DNA from: Undaria pinnatifida
Taxonomy: Eukaryota > Sar > Phaeophyceae > Laminariales > Alariaceae
Assembly: GCA_012845835.1 (NCBI GenBank)
Contig: JABAKD010000007.1
Location: forward strand, 7,514,066-7,578,065
Length of the DNA stretch: 64,000 nt
Reading direction: 5' to 3'
Shown here: positions 35,501 to 44,765 of the stretch, one piece after another
Layout: every line of letters starts with the position of its first letter
Position numbering within the stretch: the stretch's first letter is position 1
The notes under the pieces: model-generated
What the model saw: only the letters and a program-made list of their open reading frames with translations
What the model was told of the DNA's origin: nothing
Databases searched by the model: none
Program-made: the position numbers and the translations under genes

Positions 35501-38500
35501 CCCGATATTTCCTCGACATCTCTCCTCTATCAAGGGCTGTAAACGCATCACCCAAAAACAAAAATTTCAAGGAACACGAACAATCCCGCTTCTACATACA
35601 TATAGTTCGATATATCTTGCCGTAAGATCGCTAATGACACAGTCCGAAAATGTTAGGGGATGCCTCTGTTGTGTCATGCCGAATAAGCCTGGTCAACACG
35701 CGCCACCCTTGTTGTATCACATATGATCTGAACACTGTCACTCACATGGGCCCTCGTAGCCGTTACGGCAGTAGGCATGTGTTGCCGTGACCCCTCCGAG
35801 GCAAGCCTCGTCTCTGTAGCACGCAAAGACGTCTCGAGTGGTTGAGGTGGCTCGCCAAAAGCCGGGGTCGATGGAGACTGTTCTTATCGTCGTGGCCCCA
35901 CCGGAGCTGGTTGTATGATCCATTGTTTCGATGCAGATAGGAACGCCGAGCGGTGGCTCCTCGAATGTGCATTCTTGACAGGGAGCTCCGCAACCGTCGC
36001 AGGCGACGTCGAAAACATCGCCTGACTGCAGTAGAGGACACATGCATATTTTAGTGCCTCAGCTTTACATCTTTCCGAAAATGGAGGATATCGTTTCGTT
36101 GAAAACATGTGAGGATTACAGCAGCGACAACCAAAAATTCGTTCTTGTTTACTCGGGTAGGGACGCATCTGTCGTTCCACGCAAACACGCAAAGAGATGT
36201 GTGGCACACATGCGACATGGTGTTTGTTGTACTGCTGCACGGGGGGCGTGCGTCATGAGCGCAGCGCAAAGATATATACGTCGCGCACGCGTCAAACGAA
36301 TAGGTGTACTGCCGCACGCTGTTCGTAGACGCTTAATAAGGCCCTACTAGACGTTGTTTCGGTCACTCAGTGTATATGCATTCCAAAAGGATGAAAGGGA
36401 ATACACTCAACAACGAGCGAGGTAGAAATATCGAGTTTGGACTCATGAAACACGAGCACAGACATATCCGTTGCATGTTACGAACGTCACTCTACGTTGC
36501 CGGAGGGGAACAGGTAGCTGCTAAAGGTCTCCATAGAAAGAACTCGTGAACAAACCTATCACGCCCATATCAAATTCAGAATCACAGCCACAAAGCCAGC
36601 TGGCATGCCAAATTTCTTGGTGGTTTCTACCGACACACGTCGTCCACGCCGGGGCAAAGCGGTTGACAGGTCGCTCTATACTCTATAATATATCTGTACC
36701 GTCACCACGTTGTGGGAAACACAGCACCCACTTTCTCACCACGTTGAAATCTAGGTACGTGCCCGGTTGGCAGTTGAAGACGTTGCCGATGAAGGAGCAT
36801 TTTTGTATCACCGAAAGCACACCGATGTTGTCAACGGCAGGCCCTTCATCTTCGTTTGACTGGTTGTCGACAAAGGAGCAGTTGTCCAATCCAACCGTTC
36901 CGGCCAATCTCAGCGCTCCCCCAACACCAGCCGTATTCCCGATAAAAACTGTGTTGGAAATATAGTCTTGGCCGGCCACGCTCTCTATTGCCCCTCCAGT
37001 CGCCGTCGCCCGATTGCTACTAAATTGACAACCGTCGAATTTAGTCGCAAAGGCCGATGTGGTGTCGGTGTGGCCAATCCCATCATTTCCAGAGCCAGTG
37101 ATGAACGCTGCACCGCCGGTCCCAGCGACGTTTGAAACAAATTTCACCCCGGAGAAGACCGGACCCTTGCGGAATCCGGACACGGACACCGCGCCGCCCG
37201 CAACCCCGGCAGAATTGCCAACGAACAGCACGTCTGGCGATTGGAACGTAAGGAGAATCTTGCCGCCCGACCCAAAATACCCGCCCCCTGTTACCCCCGC
37301 CGTGTTGTTCGCAAACAAAGTAGACCCGTTGATAGAGAGGACAGAATCATGCTCTACGCCTAAATCTGCAGAGATGTATTGTCCCACTGCTCCGCCAGAG
37401 ACCGTGGCCTCGTTGGAGATAAATTCTGTTTGGCCGGTCCATTCCACAGCTGATCCATTCCCGATGAAAATGGCGCCGGCGAATGATGCGATGCAGCCGA
37501 AGAATACCGTGTATCCACTCCAAGATATGGTCCCACCCATCGCCAAATGAAGCGCCCCACCCAACGAATGAGCGGAATTGTTGGCGAACAATGCCTGTCC
37601 GCTCAAGGAAACCCTCGCCCGATTGAAAACGGCGAAACCGCCACCAGAGCCACCAATCTCTCCATAGTCGTGGTTATTAACCAGTGTTATTTTCCCGCTC
37701 CACGAAACGTCTGAGTTGTCCCATGCAGCCACAGCCCCCCCCGAGTAGGCCGAGTTATTTTTGAAGTCCGCGACTCCACTCCACGTAACGGTCGATTCGT
37801 GTATGTGCAAACCTCCGCCGGAATCAGCGGTATTGCCGTGAAACGTGGTGTCGCCCTCGACAACAACAGTGGAGCTGAAACAAGATACAGCCCCGCCTAA
37901 GTCTCCACCTGAGTTTTTATCAAATGACGACCTGCCGGTCCACGAAACGGCGAATGCGAAAATATAAACGGCGCCACCGGCACCCATAGCTTGGTTTGCG
38001 GTAAACATCGTCTCTCCACTAAACGTAGCCGTGGAATTCAGCACATAAAGAGCACCCCCCGATGGAAAACTACCGGGTATTTCCTCACTGGCGGCCACAT
38101 TGCCAACGAAGACGGTTTTGCTTCGAAAGTAAAGGTTCGAGCTAAACTCTGCGAAGACAGCACCACCTCGTCCAGCCGTGTTCACGGAGAATGCAGTGTC
38201 CCCGTCAAATATAGCGACCGAATAGTCGGAAACAATAACTGCGCCTCCCCGGGTTGCGTCGGCTTCGTTAACGGAAAACGTTGTATTCCCGTCGAAGAGT
38301 ATATTGCACCCGCTAATTATCATGATGGCACCGCCACCATCAGCTGCGACATTTTCGACGAACTTCGTGGTCCCGGTCCAGACAGCACTTGAGCTAAAGG
38401 TTAGTCGGATCCCCCCCCCGGAAAACCCAGCGTGGTTGCCCCTGAAGACAGTGGTTGCGTTCCATGAAACGTGGGAATCGTCCCGTACATGAAGCGCACC

Positions 38501-40003
38501 TCCGAAGTGCCTTGCCGTATTTGTTTCAAACGTGATCTCCCCGTGCCACGTTGCGTTTGATCCGCGTTTGAGAGCAATTGCTCCTGAGCTTCCCTCTGCA
38601 CTGTTGGACGCAAACGTTGCCACGGTGTTCCAGAACGCCATTGACCCTTGCCGTGAACACATGGCACCTCCCGCACCCCCGGCTCTGTTCCCGCGATAGA
38701 TGGCGCTCCCGTCCCAGGACAAGGTCGAGCGCTCGGCAACCATAACAGCGCCTCCATCATCACCGGCTGTATTGTTCAAGAAAGTTGTGTTCCCCCCGCT
38801 GCACGAGCTCTCCGATAGGAACACTGCACCACCGTCAATCCCCGCGGTATTGCCATAAAACACGTTTACATTCCCGACAAAGGAAATCGAGGAGCTATCG
38901 GCCGCGTAAATAGCACCCCCATGACCGGTGGCAGTGTTGCCGACGAAGGTTGTGCCGTCGAGGGTTAGGTTAGATCGAACCGCAGCGATTGCACCGCCAA
39001 CGGTGGCAACGCCGTAGCTAAGGCTAATCCCGGTCACACGAACGGACGCGTTGACTACAGTCAACAGACGAGATGTAGAGCTGCCGACCATGCTACTGAT
39101 CTTACCGGGGGCGCCAGTAATATTAAGAACAGTCCCGTCCACGACGTAGATTGTCTTGTCCACAACGACATCTCCTTCCCAAATAACCTCGAACGACCCT
39201 CCAGAGCAATTAACGCCTTCCGCTAGAGCTCTGGCCTGGGCTGTGTCCTCCACCACCCACGCGCGTTGACCGTCTGCTGGACAAGGTGCGGAGGTAACAG
39301 ATGAAGCCGACAGGTTGCAATCGAAGAGTTCGTCACCGGCGCTAGGATCCGTGCAGTTAAACTCGTTGATAAGGCAGGCGCTGCTGTTGCAAGTGCACAG
39401 GCAGCAGTCCCCCCCGTCGTATCCACACGGTGCGTTGTTGTTGTCCGCCGTACACAATCCGTCACCTATCGTCAATATATTTCCCGCACATGTAGGGTAT
39501 TCTATGGCAGCTGCGAGATCTAAGCAGCTTATATCGTTGCAATCGAATCCATTCCAGCCGCAGGGGTACAAGGGACCGTCCACACAGGAGCACGCGCAAC
39601 AGTCGCCCCCATCGTAGAGGCATGCCAGGTTGTTGGCCTCGGGGTCACAAAACCCATCGCCCAGCCAGTCAGACCTTACAGCACAGTCAGCATATGGAGA
39701 CGGATCTTCGTCTGGGCAGGCTGAGTCCAAACAGTTGAACTCGTTAGAGCCACAGGCATACGTCCCGTTGACGCATGTACATGCACAGCAGTCTCCCCCA
39801 TCGTAGGCACAACTCAGGTTGTTGGTATCAAAATCACAGAACCCGTCGCTCAGCCAGCTCGAATCCCCGGAGCAGTTGGTGTTCTGGGATACGGACTCGT
39901 CCCAAAAAAGCATGCCGACTCCAAGAACCGCAATACCATGTCCGACAAACATCACCGATGTTACGCTTGGCCGTCCGCTTTCGCTGACCTTCGCAACAAC
40001 CAC
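25458..40003 (-). CDS. LNR / Pmp-repeat / multi-pass membrane protein, four exons, ~1619 aa
   Basis: Model: exons 40003-36740, 36025-35746, 28062-27809, 26519-25458 on the minus strand. Exon lengths (3264, 280, 254, 1062) and junction phases (0, 1, 0) keep one frame to the stop at 25458. All borders are GT..AG: donors GTGAGA, GTGAGT, GTCAGT; acceptors CTACTGCAG, CACAATAG, CCGGCCCAG. The second junction splits a tyrosine codon and restores the GYEGPYC motif. The product has an N-terminal hydrophobic segment, three LNR repeats, about 25 Pmp-type repeats, a Cys-rich region, and a multi-pass C-terminus. This suggests a large cell-surface protein, perhaps for adhesion or sensing; the function is not shown by the sequence. 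Intron 2 hosts an LTR element inserted in the sense orientation. An alternative is separate genes broken by transposons, but the matching phases argue against that. Confidence 0.85.
26520..27808 (-). other. Intron 3 (1289 bp) with a (TAG)n tract
   Basis: Donor GTCAGT at 27808; acceptor TTGTTCCGGCCCAG ending at 26520. It includes the triplet microsatellite 27388-27656. The remainder holds no recognised feature. Confidence 0.8.
27388..27656. repeat. (TAG)n microsatellite with AGC variants, inside intron 3
   Basis: About 270 bp of AGT/AGC triplets, less pure than the tract at 16027. Open frames across it are artefacts. Confidence 0.95.
27809..28062 (-). CDS. Exon 3: last Cys-rich motif and first membrane segment
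   Basis: Begins with the last two bases of the split codon, reads CSICSEGYGASFGFSCDKCS, then a membrane segment (GIVVAVVFVAVLLLGAAAVA), a short basic linker and the motif PSIKIAIVALQIVTQ. It ends at CAG before GTCAGT. The 254 bp length makes the phase with exon 4 exact. Confidence 0.85.
28070..30136. other. Intron 2 sequence right of exon 3, nothing recognised
   Basis: AT-richer, no domain in any frame and no member of the repeat families of this window. A G-run sits near 28660. Confidence 0.5.
30137..30393 (-). repeat. 3' LTR of LTR element copy 2 (257 bp)
   Basis: On the minus strand it begins TGTACTGCTGTGGTCG and ends GAGTTGGTACA. It matches 35025-35293 with scattered substitutions and short gaps, and matches the copy 1 LTR at 23010-23234. 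Confidence 0.8.
30920..31085 (-). pseudogene. Chromodomain remnant, copy 2
   Basis: The frame 31195-30965 reads VVKVAWEGPEEAESTWEPVS and then MFYGATAVLQK, the better preserved of the two chromodomain relics (the copy 1 equivalent is at 22335). Confidence 0.65.
31500..31890 (-). pseudogene. Retropepsin remnant with mutated active site, copy 2
   Basis: Collinear with the copy 1 protease. The active-site DSG reads Asp-Tyr-Gly here (codons 31873-31865), followed by a stop shortly after, so the enzyme cannot work. The downstream MTQTALTLAFVWHARVVTSL stretch matches copy 1 closely. Confidence 0.65.
32280..33760. repeat. GGAAGCTTCC-type array nested in the LTR element
   Basis: About 1.4 kb of GGAAGCTTCC, CATGAAAGC, CGTGGAAG and CACGGAAG words. 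Left of 32709 the common word is TCCACGGAAGC. Right of 32755 it is TCCATGAAAGCTTCCATGG, with a higher-order period of about 70 bp (for example 32911 and 32981). Because the core word is self-complementary, several frames on both strands stay open, including a 532-codon one at 32235-33833. I regard these as artefacts. Confidence 0.85.
32711..32752. repeat. Interstitial telomere-type tract (CCCTAA)n
   Basis: About seven units of CCCTAA with variants CCGTAA, CCCTAAA and CCTTAC. It separates the two halves of the GGAAGCTTCC array. Confidence 0.85.
33860..34950 (-). pseudogene. gag remnant with zinc knuckle, copy 2
   Basis: Frames 34804-34553 and 34525-34247 give GGDAATFEDISEFLVAYSEY, YDGKPWTDLSEEELL and RPDGRQFTRKHGKVLVKA, matching copy 1 and extending it at the amino end. 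The zinc knuckle at about 34045-34005 reads CFVCG, a stop codon, then QGQKQWDC: the histidine is Gln and a TAG interrupts it. Confidence 0.65.
35025..35293 (-). repeat. 5' LTR of LTR element copy 2 (~269 bp)
   Basis: Same termini as the left LTR, except that the first base of the terminal TG is mutated. The sequence just inside it (minus strand, below 35025) has an AACTGGGTAAG motif but no primer-binding site I can assign to a tRNA. Confidence 0.75.
35746..36025 (-). CDS. Exon 2: cysteine-rich extracellular segment
   Basis: Encodes about 93 residues starting SGDVFDVACDGCGAPCQEC and containing IDPGFWRATS, ACLGG and YCRNGYEGP. This is the Cys-rich segment that I associate with the position between the Pmp repeats and the membrane domain in this algal family. 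It ends after the first base of a split codon at 35746, followed by a strong GTGAGT donor. Confidence 0.85.
36026..36739 (-). other. Intron 1 (714 bp)
   Basis: Donor GTGAGA after 36740; acceptor with a pyrimidine stretch CCTCTACTGCAG ending at 36026. No gene or repeat is recognised inside. Confidence 0.75.
36740..40003 (-). CDS. Exon 1: signal/anchor, three LNR domains and Pmp repeats
   Basis: 1088 codons from ATG 40003. Residues ~15-34 are hydrophobic (VMFVGHGIAVLGVGMLF) and could be a signal peptide or anchor. LNR-type units with the C..D..C....N..C..DGGDC pattern lie at about 44-78, 107-140 and 172-206. Residues ~305-1080 hold about 25 Pmp-like repeats recognisable by GGAI/GGAV followed 15-25 residues later by F..N.A. 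These repeats build beta-helices in bacterial Pmp and autotransporter-like proteins. The exon ends at GTYLDFNV; the open frame runs 18 codons further into intron 1 before a stop, so that tail is not real coding sequence if spliced. Confidence 0.9.
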
Positions 40004-40590
40004 GACGTCAATCGGAAGGGAAGGGTCGTCGGGAAGGAATCAGCAGGGTGGGAACAATGAGCATGCTTCTGATGGGAGGAAATATAGGAAATTATGCAAC
40101 AATGGAAAGTAGATCTACTGAATTTGTCTGTGTTTCGACACAACAACAGCTATCTGTCGAAGTCATTAGGCGGTCGGTTCCCTGTCCGGTACGTTGTTAG
40201 AGTGATCCGATGCTATACTTTTAGGAACACAGCAGTGTAACGATCAAAAATGCGAGTATGCAACATGTTTGATAATGGCATTGGTTTGGGATACGGCATC
40301 AGTTTGTGACAATGTCGTCATGTCGGTTTCACAGTGCGAAACAACCTACCAGGTACATGAAAAGGTCAACGTGGCCCCAGGACGTTACGCTCGAGGCAGT
40401 CGCCGCCTGTTTCTATTGCTCAAATGTTTTCTGTCCTCTGCTGTCGTTGCTGTAAGACATAGCTGGTAACCACACGCCGTAAAAGCTCCTTTGTTTGTCC
40501 TGCTTCTTGTCTTCTCTCTAACACCGCTGAAAATACACACAACTACTGGCCTTGAACCACGGGTGAACACTATTTGACGCTTTGTTCGCT
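40004..40590. other. Presumed promoter side of the LNR/Pmp gene
   Basis: Lies immediately upstream of the minus-strand ATG. I see no clear TATA box or other motif; no gene recognised. Confidence 0.35.
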
Positions 40591-40599
40591 TGCCACGAC

Positions 40600-40970
40600 A
40601 GTCACCCCCGAAATCAGCGGCAAGCCGTTGCATATCGAGGCACGTGCCACGGCTAATGCTGTGACAAACCATGACAACCCGTGGCAATCCACTGCGCGAT
40701 TCTCGCTGCAACGTCATTGGCAACAGCAACAGCAGTATCTGCGGCAGCGACCAAGGCTGAATGAACGGCAGTATGCGCGGCGATGGCCGCCGTATAAATG
40801 TCCGCGGCGGTATCCACGGCAGCAGTCACGGCAATATCTACAGTAATATCGGCGGACCACCCACGCCTGTATCCATATCAACGGTAGTATCCAAGATGAG
40901 CACCGCGGTGATGTCTGCAGGCCCCGCGGTGATGTCTGCAGGCCCCGCGGCAAAATCTGCGGTATCTTTG
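40600..40970. repeat. Degenerate GCGGTAT / CACGGCAGC word repeat
   Basis: Words such as GGCAGTATCC, CGGCGGTATCC and GGCAATATCT recur over ~370 bp. The last part has two perfect ~21 bp copies in tandem (about 40908-40949), each containing GATGTCTGCAGGCCCC. Confidence 0.45.
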
Positions 40971-40973
40971 ATC

Positions 40974-41965
40974 TCACAGCTGGAGTGTGTTTTTACATTA
41001 TATGTGACCTATCCCTCAATTTTCGTTTTTCTCCTCGCTTTCTCTCTTGCTCAAACGCCCCACCTGCTATCGAAATCGGCCAGAGTAATTACCACTTCCA
41101 CGCACTGGATATCACCGTATCATCTTTCTAGAGCCATCCATGCCACTGCTGCAATTCCCAACCCCCCCCCGCCCGCAACGCCCGCTCCTTCCCCACCACC
41201 TACACCATCGCCAAGACCTAGCACCACGCGTATAGCAAACCCCTAAATCTCTGCGACCTAAAGCACTCCCCTCCCCCACCCCTCCGCCCCTTCTCCCCCT
41301 CCCCCACCTCACCACCCCCCCAATCCACCCCCACCCCCTCAACCGCTCTGCCCTCTACTCACTGGTTGCACGACTTACAGGATGTACATGATAAACTGGT
41401 GCTTTCTTTCCAAAACCGTCACATTTATTCCCTTAAAGGATGCATACTTTCCACGCACAGATTGAGCGGCCCCGCCCGTCCCACCCCCCGCCCCTCATTA
41501 AAAACTGGTGCATTCTTTCTAAAACCGTCAGATTCATCCCTTTGAAGATTTATAGTTTCCACACACAAGCTAAGCTGCCTCACCCATCGCCCCCCGTCCC
41601 CCCTCCCACCCCCGCTCCCTTCTGATCAAAACCAGACCGCACGTCCTTAAAAACTCCGCCCTCCCCTCATCGGTTGTTCGACTGACAGGATTTACTTGAT
41701 AAACTGATGCATTCCCTTCCACAGCTGTCAGATTTTGTCCGCATCAGAAACGGGTTTTGGAGTTTCCGCGCACACACTGACTAGTAACATCACCCTGTTG
41801 ACCCTGATAGCTACACTGTAGTGGCAAGGGGAGTCGCCCACCTATATCCTTAATGAGGACACACAACCCGTTATACGCGCGATCGGAGTATCACACACAG
41901 CTTGCAACGATGAGTTTCGACAAAATATTCGATCTCACAGCTGGAGTGTATTTTGATTTTCAAAA
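40974..41965 (+). mobile_element. C-rich modular element, complete copy (~1 kb)
   Basis: The left end TTTGATCTCACAGCTGGAGT at 40977 is followed by a GTGACCTA box. The right end finishes TTCGATCTCACAGCTGGAGT at ~41930. Both ends carry the same motif in direct orientation. Internal modules are in the usual order and better preserved than elsewhere, so this copy is useful as a reference. Confidence 0.75.
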
Positions 41966-41984
41966 TATACTCCCGTATATATTT

Positions 41985-42700
41985 TAAAAGTTATATTACG
42001 CTCCAGCAGTGAGATCGAATATTTTGTCGAAACTCATCTTTGCAAGCTGTGTGTGATACTCCGATCGCGCGTATTACGGGTTGTGTGTCCTCATTAAGGA
42101 TATAGGTCGGCGACTCTCCTTGCAACTACAGTGTAGATACCAGGGTCAACAGGGTGATGGTAGGCAGTCTGTGCGCTGAAACTATAAAACCTGTTTCTGA
42201 GGGGGACAAAATCTGACAGCTGTGGAAGGAAATGCATCAGTTTATAAAGTGAATCCTGTAAGTCGAATATCCGGCGAGGAGAGGGCGGAGTTTTGAAGGA
42301 CGTGAGGGCCTGATTTTGATCAAAATGGGGGCGAGAGGGGGGGGGAGGGGGGTAGGGCACGGGTGGGGCAGGTCTATTTGTGCGTGGAAACTATAAAAAT
42401 TTCTCGTGGGGGAGGGGGAATGCGGCGGGGGGGGGGGGGGGGGGCGGGGGCGGGGGCGGGGGGGGGGGGCTTTAGTTCGCATAGATGTAGGGGTTGGCTA
42501 TACGCGGGGTGCTGGGTCTAGGCGATGGTGCGGATGTTCGGTGAAGGAGGGGGCGTTGGGGACGGGGGTGGGTGGGAATTGCAGCAGCGGCATGGACGGC
42601 TCTGAAACGATAACGAGGCGATATCCAGGGCGTGGAAGTGTTTATGACTCTGGTGGATTTCGATAGTAGATGGGGCGTTTATGCAGGAGGAAACGATGGG
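41985..42700 (-). mobile_element. C-rich modular element, minus strand, right-end to right-end with the previous copy
   Basis: The reverse-complemented right end begins at ~41990 (CCAGCAGTGAGATCGAATAT). Only ~30-40 bp separate it from the right end of the 40974 copy, so the two ~300 bp conserved ends form a long inverted repeat. G tracts are at 42330-42350 and 42428-42470. Confidence 0.7.
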
Positions 42701-42744
42701 AACAAAAAATAAAAGCGGCGGAGGGGGGGGGGGAGGAAGAGGAT

Positions 42745-42855
42745 ACACAACCCGTAATACGCGCGATCGGAATATCACACACAGCTTGCAAGGATGAGTT
42801 CCGACAAAATAATCGATCTCACAGCAGGAGTTTATTTTCATTTTTTCATAATATC
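42745..42855 (+). mobile_element. C-rich modular element, right-end fragment
   Basis: Only the last ~110 bp of the right end is present (ACACAACCCGTAATACGCGC through the terminal motif and AT tail). Confidence 0.7.
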
Positions 42856-43920
42856 CTCGGCACACCCGACGGCCACGTTTACGGCAAGCACCACGATAGC
42901 AGCTTATTTATCGGGCTGTTCAACTTGATACATGTACGAAAATGGGGGATAGGAGAACTTTCCAATATTAGATTAGCGTTGTTGGGGGTAAATGGGATAC
43001 CGGGAGGGGGGAGATCGGTCGCGCCTAGCTCCCCGTCATTGGTTTTCTCCGGGACGCCTCTCCCTTGGTACTCGAGAGGAGCAAAATAGTGTATACAGAC
43101 TGGTTCAAGGGGAAAAAAAATGTTCTCTTCCCCACGATTGCCGCTCGCAATATCTAGTCAAACAGTTAATATATTTGGTATAATACTGACCCCGAAGAGG
43201 GTGTCATGGCTTTTTTTGTTTCAGTATGGCCTCGGGCCGTCTCTAGGAGCGAAGCCCGTATCGAGAACAACGACGAGCATTCAAATTTATCAATACTAAA
43301 TTTCAGTATATTTCCAAGCGGGGGCAAAAAAAAAGTTTCGCCGCATTTCGCACGATCCGGTTGGACGTACTCCAAGACATTTCTGTAAACATTTCGCGCA
43401 GAATATCGGAGACCTTACTTGCCTGTGTTCAACACAACACATAAACTAGCGAAACACTGCATACAACAACTAAAAACAGGTCGTCTGAAGAGAATAATGT
43501 ATCTTACCCATTCTTTTGCAAAAAATTACAAATGTTCACGCTGATTTTGATAAATAGACCCTGAAATTTTTGCACGTCTTTAAAATGACCGTCCCAAGGT
43601 TTTCCTAGGTCTGACCTCCGTTTTTTTCCGTTTTTGCTGAAGATATATAACCTAAGGTGGTCCAGAATTTCCGAGGAATCTCCACTGACGAAAAATCAGG
43701 CAGAAAAATGATAAACGATAACGACCGGCGAGGTCTTCGTAGAAGACGTGCAACATTTCACCGTCAGAATCGAGCAAATGTACCAGTGTGGACATTCGTT
43801 GGGGGGAAAACATGGGGTTTTATCGTAAACCAGCGTGTGTGGGGCACCCGAGAGAATCAGAACAGTGTATATCTACTCGTTCTGCTCGCCTACTCGCTGT
43901 GTGCTCAACAAATCTTGAGC
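42856..43920. other. Intergenic, no gene recognised
   Basis: Two weakly similar segments (about 43060-43095 and 43835-43880, sharing CGAGAG..CA.AA.AGTGTATA) suggest an old duplication. Nothing else is evident. Confidence 0.4.
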
Positions 43921-43924
43921 CAAA

Positions 43925-44584
43925 ATGCCACGTGGCGAGGACGGTGTCGTTGGGGGACCGGTAGAGAGGTTTCAACGGCCGAAAAAGCAGGAGATGCAAG
44001 AGCTTCTCGCAACACAGGGCCAACTCAAGAGCGATATCCAAGGTGGTTGCTGTTATATGACTTTCTGACCCTGAACGAGATGGCTGTGGAATGGGATCTG
44101 TTCTACAGACTCCAAGACCAGATCGACGAATGGATACCGGTTGGAGTAGCAGGAGCGAGCGACGAGACAGTAGCTGCGCCTGTGGAGCCGGTGGTTGGGG
44201 TTGGAGGATTGCTTGGATGAGCTGAGATGCAGAACGCGCAAAAGCGTTTGGGCCTTCTTCAAGCTCAGCGTCATGCAACTGCAGAAACTGCGATATCCAT
44301 AGCAGCTACACCGACAGTCGAGGAACGCTCGTTTCCACCCCCCTGCTATACCTGCTGCGACATAGTCAGTGCTTCCCCAAGGAGCGAGCGCCGAGACAGT
44401 TGCTGCACGTCTGGTGCAGGTGGATAAGGCAGAGGAAAAAGACGCGGTGGTTGACGGCGAAGAAGGGGTGGTGGAGTTTTTGACGAGAGCGGCGGAGCAG
44501 ATTTCCACACCGTGGGAGGCGGTGTCGACCCGAGGGAACTCGGTTGTTTCCCCGGCTTGTCAAATTTTTGAATTTATGGCATGA
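43925..44584 (+). pseudogene. Possible degraded gene, unrecognised
   Basis: An ATG at 43925 in a good context opens a 47-codon frame (MPRGEDGVVGGPVERFQRPK...). Further plus-strand frames continue (LQDQIDEWIPVGVAGASDET, MQNAQKRLGLLQAQRHA, then GASAETVAARLVQVDKAEEK up to 44584). The GAS-ETVAA motif occurs twice, about 240 bp apart. The composition (acidic, Ala/Val/Glu-rich, coiled-coil-like) looks like protein, but it is split over frames. It could be a pseudogene or an exon set with short introns. I recognise no family. Confidence 0.25.
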
Positions 44585-44649
44585 CCCCATGACCGAGGAT
44601 GCTACCTTATCGTCCCCCTTTGGAGCTGGCTAATATACAAACCCCAGCC

Positions 44650-44765
44650 AATCAGAGATCGGCCGGTCGGTGGGGTTGGGAATTTCCACACTAGGTATCA
44701 ACCCTGTTGATCCGGTCGGTGGGGTAGGGGGATTTCCTCCCTATGCGGGGGGGTATCAATCCTGG
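44650..44765 (+). repeat. Short tandem duplication, ~55 bp unit
   Basis: GGTCGGTGGGGTTGGGAATTTCC...GGTATCAACCCTG is repeated as CCGGTCGGTGGGGTAGGG...GGTATCAATCCTG. Confidence 0.55.

Larger units (their letters stand above)
28063..35745 (-). other. Intron 2 (7683 bp) hosting an LTR retrotransposon
   Basis: Bounded by GTGAGT at 35745 and CACAATAG ending at 28063. It contains the 5.2 kb LTR element copy 2 at 30137-35293 with its nested array. The rest (28063-30136 and 35294-35745) holds no recognised feature. Confidence 0.8.

Noticed and set aside
36683..36739. Carboxy tail of the exon 1 open frame (18 codons past GTYLDFNV)
   Set aside because: It follows a good GTGAGA donor, and splicing to 36025 gives a phase-matched continuation with family-like sequence.
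37059..37550. 163-codon plus-strand frame
   Set aside because: Antisense shadow of the Pmp repeats in exon 1, which have clear protein motifs on the minus strand. The plus frames at 36546-36965 and 37991-38492 are likewise antisense to the gene or intron 1.
36740..40003. Bacterial contamination or recent bacterial transfer for the Pmp-repeat region
   Set aside because: The region is spliced to further exons, carries eukaryotic LNR repeats, and sits among eukaryotic transposons.
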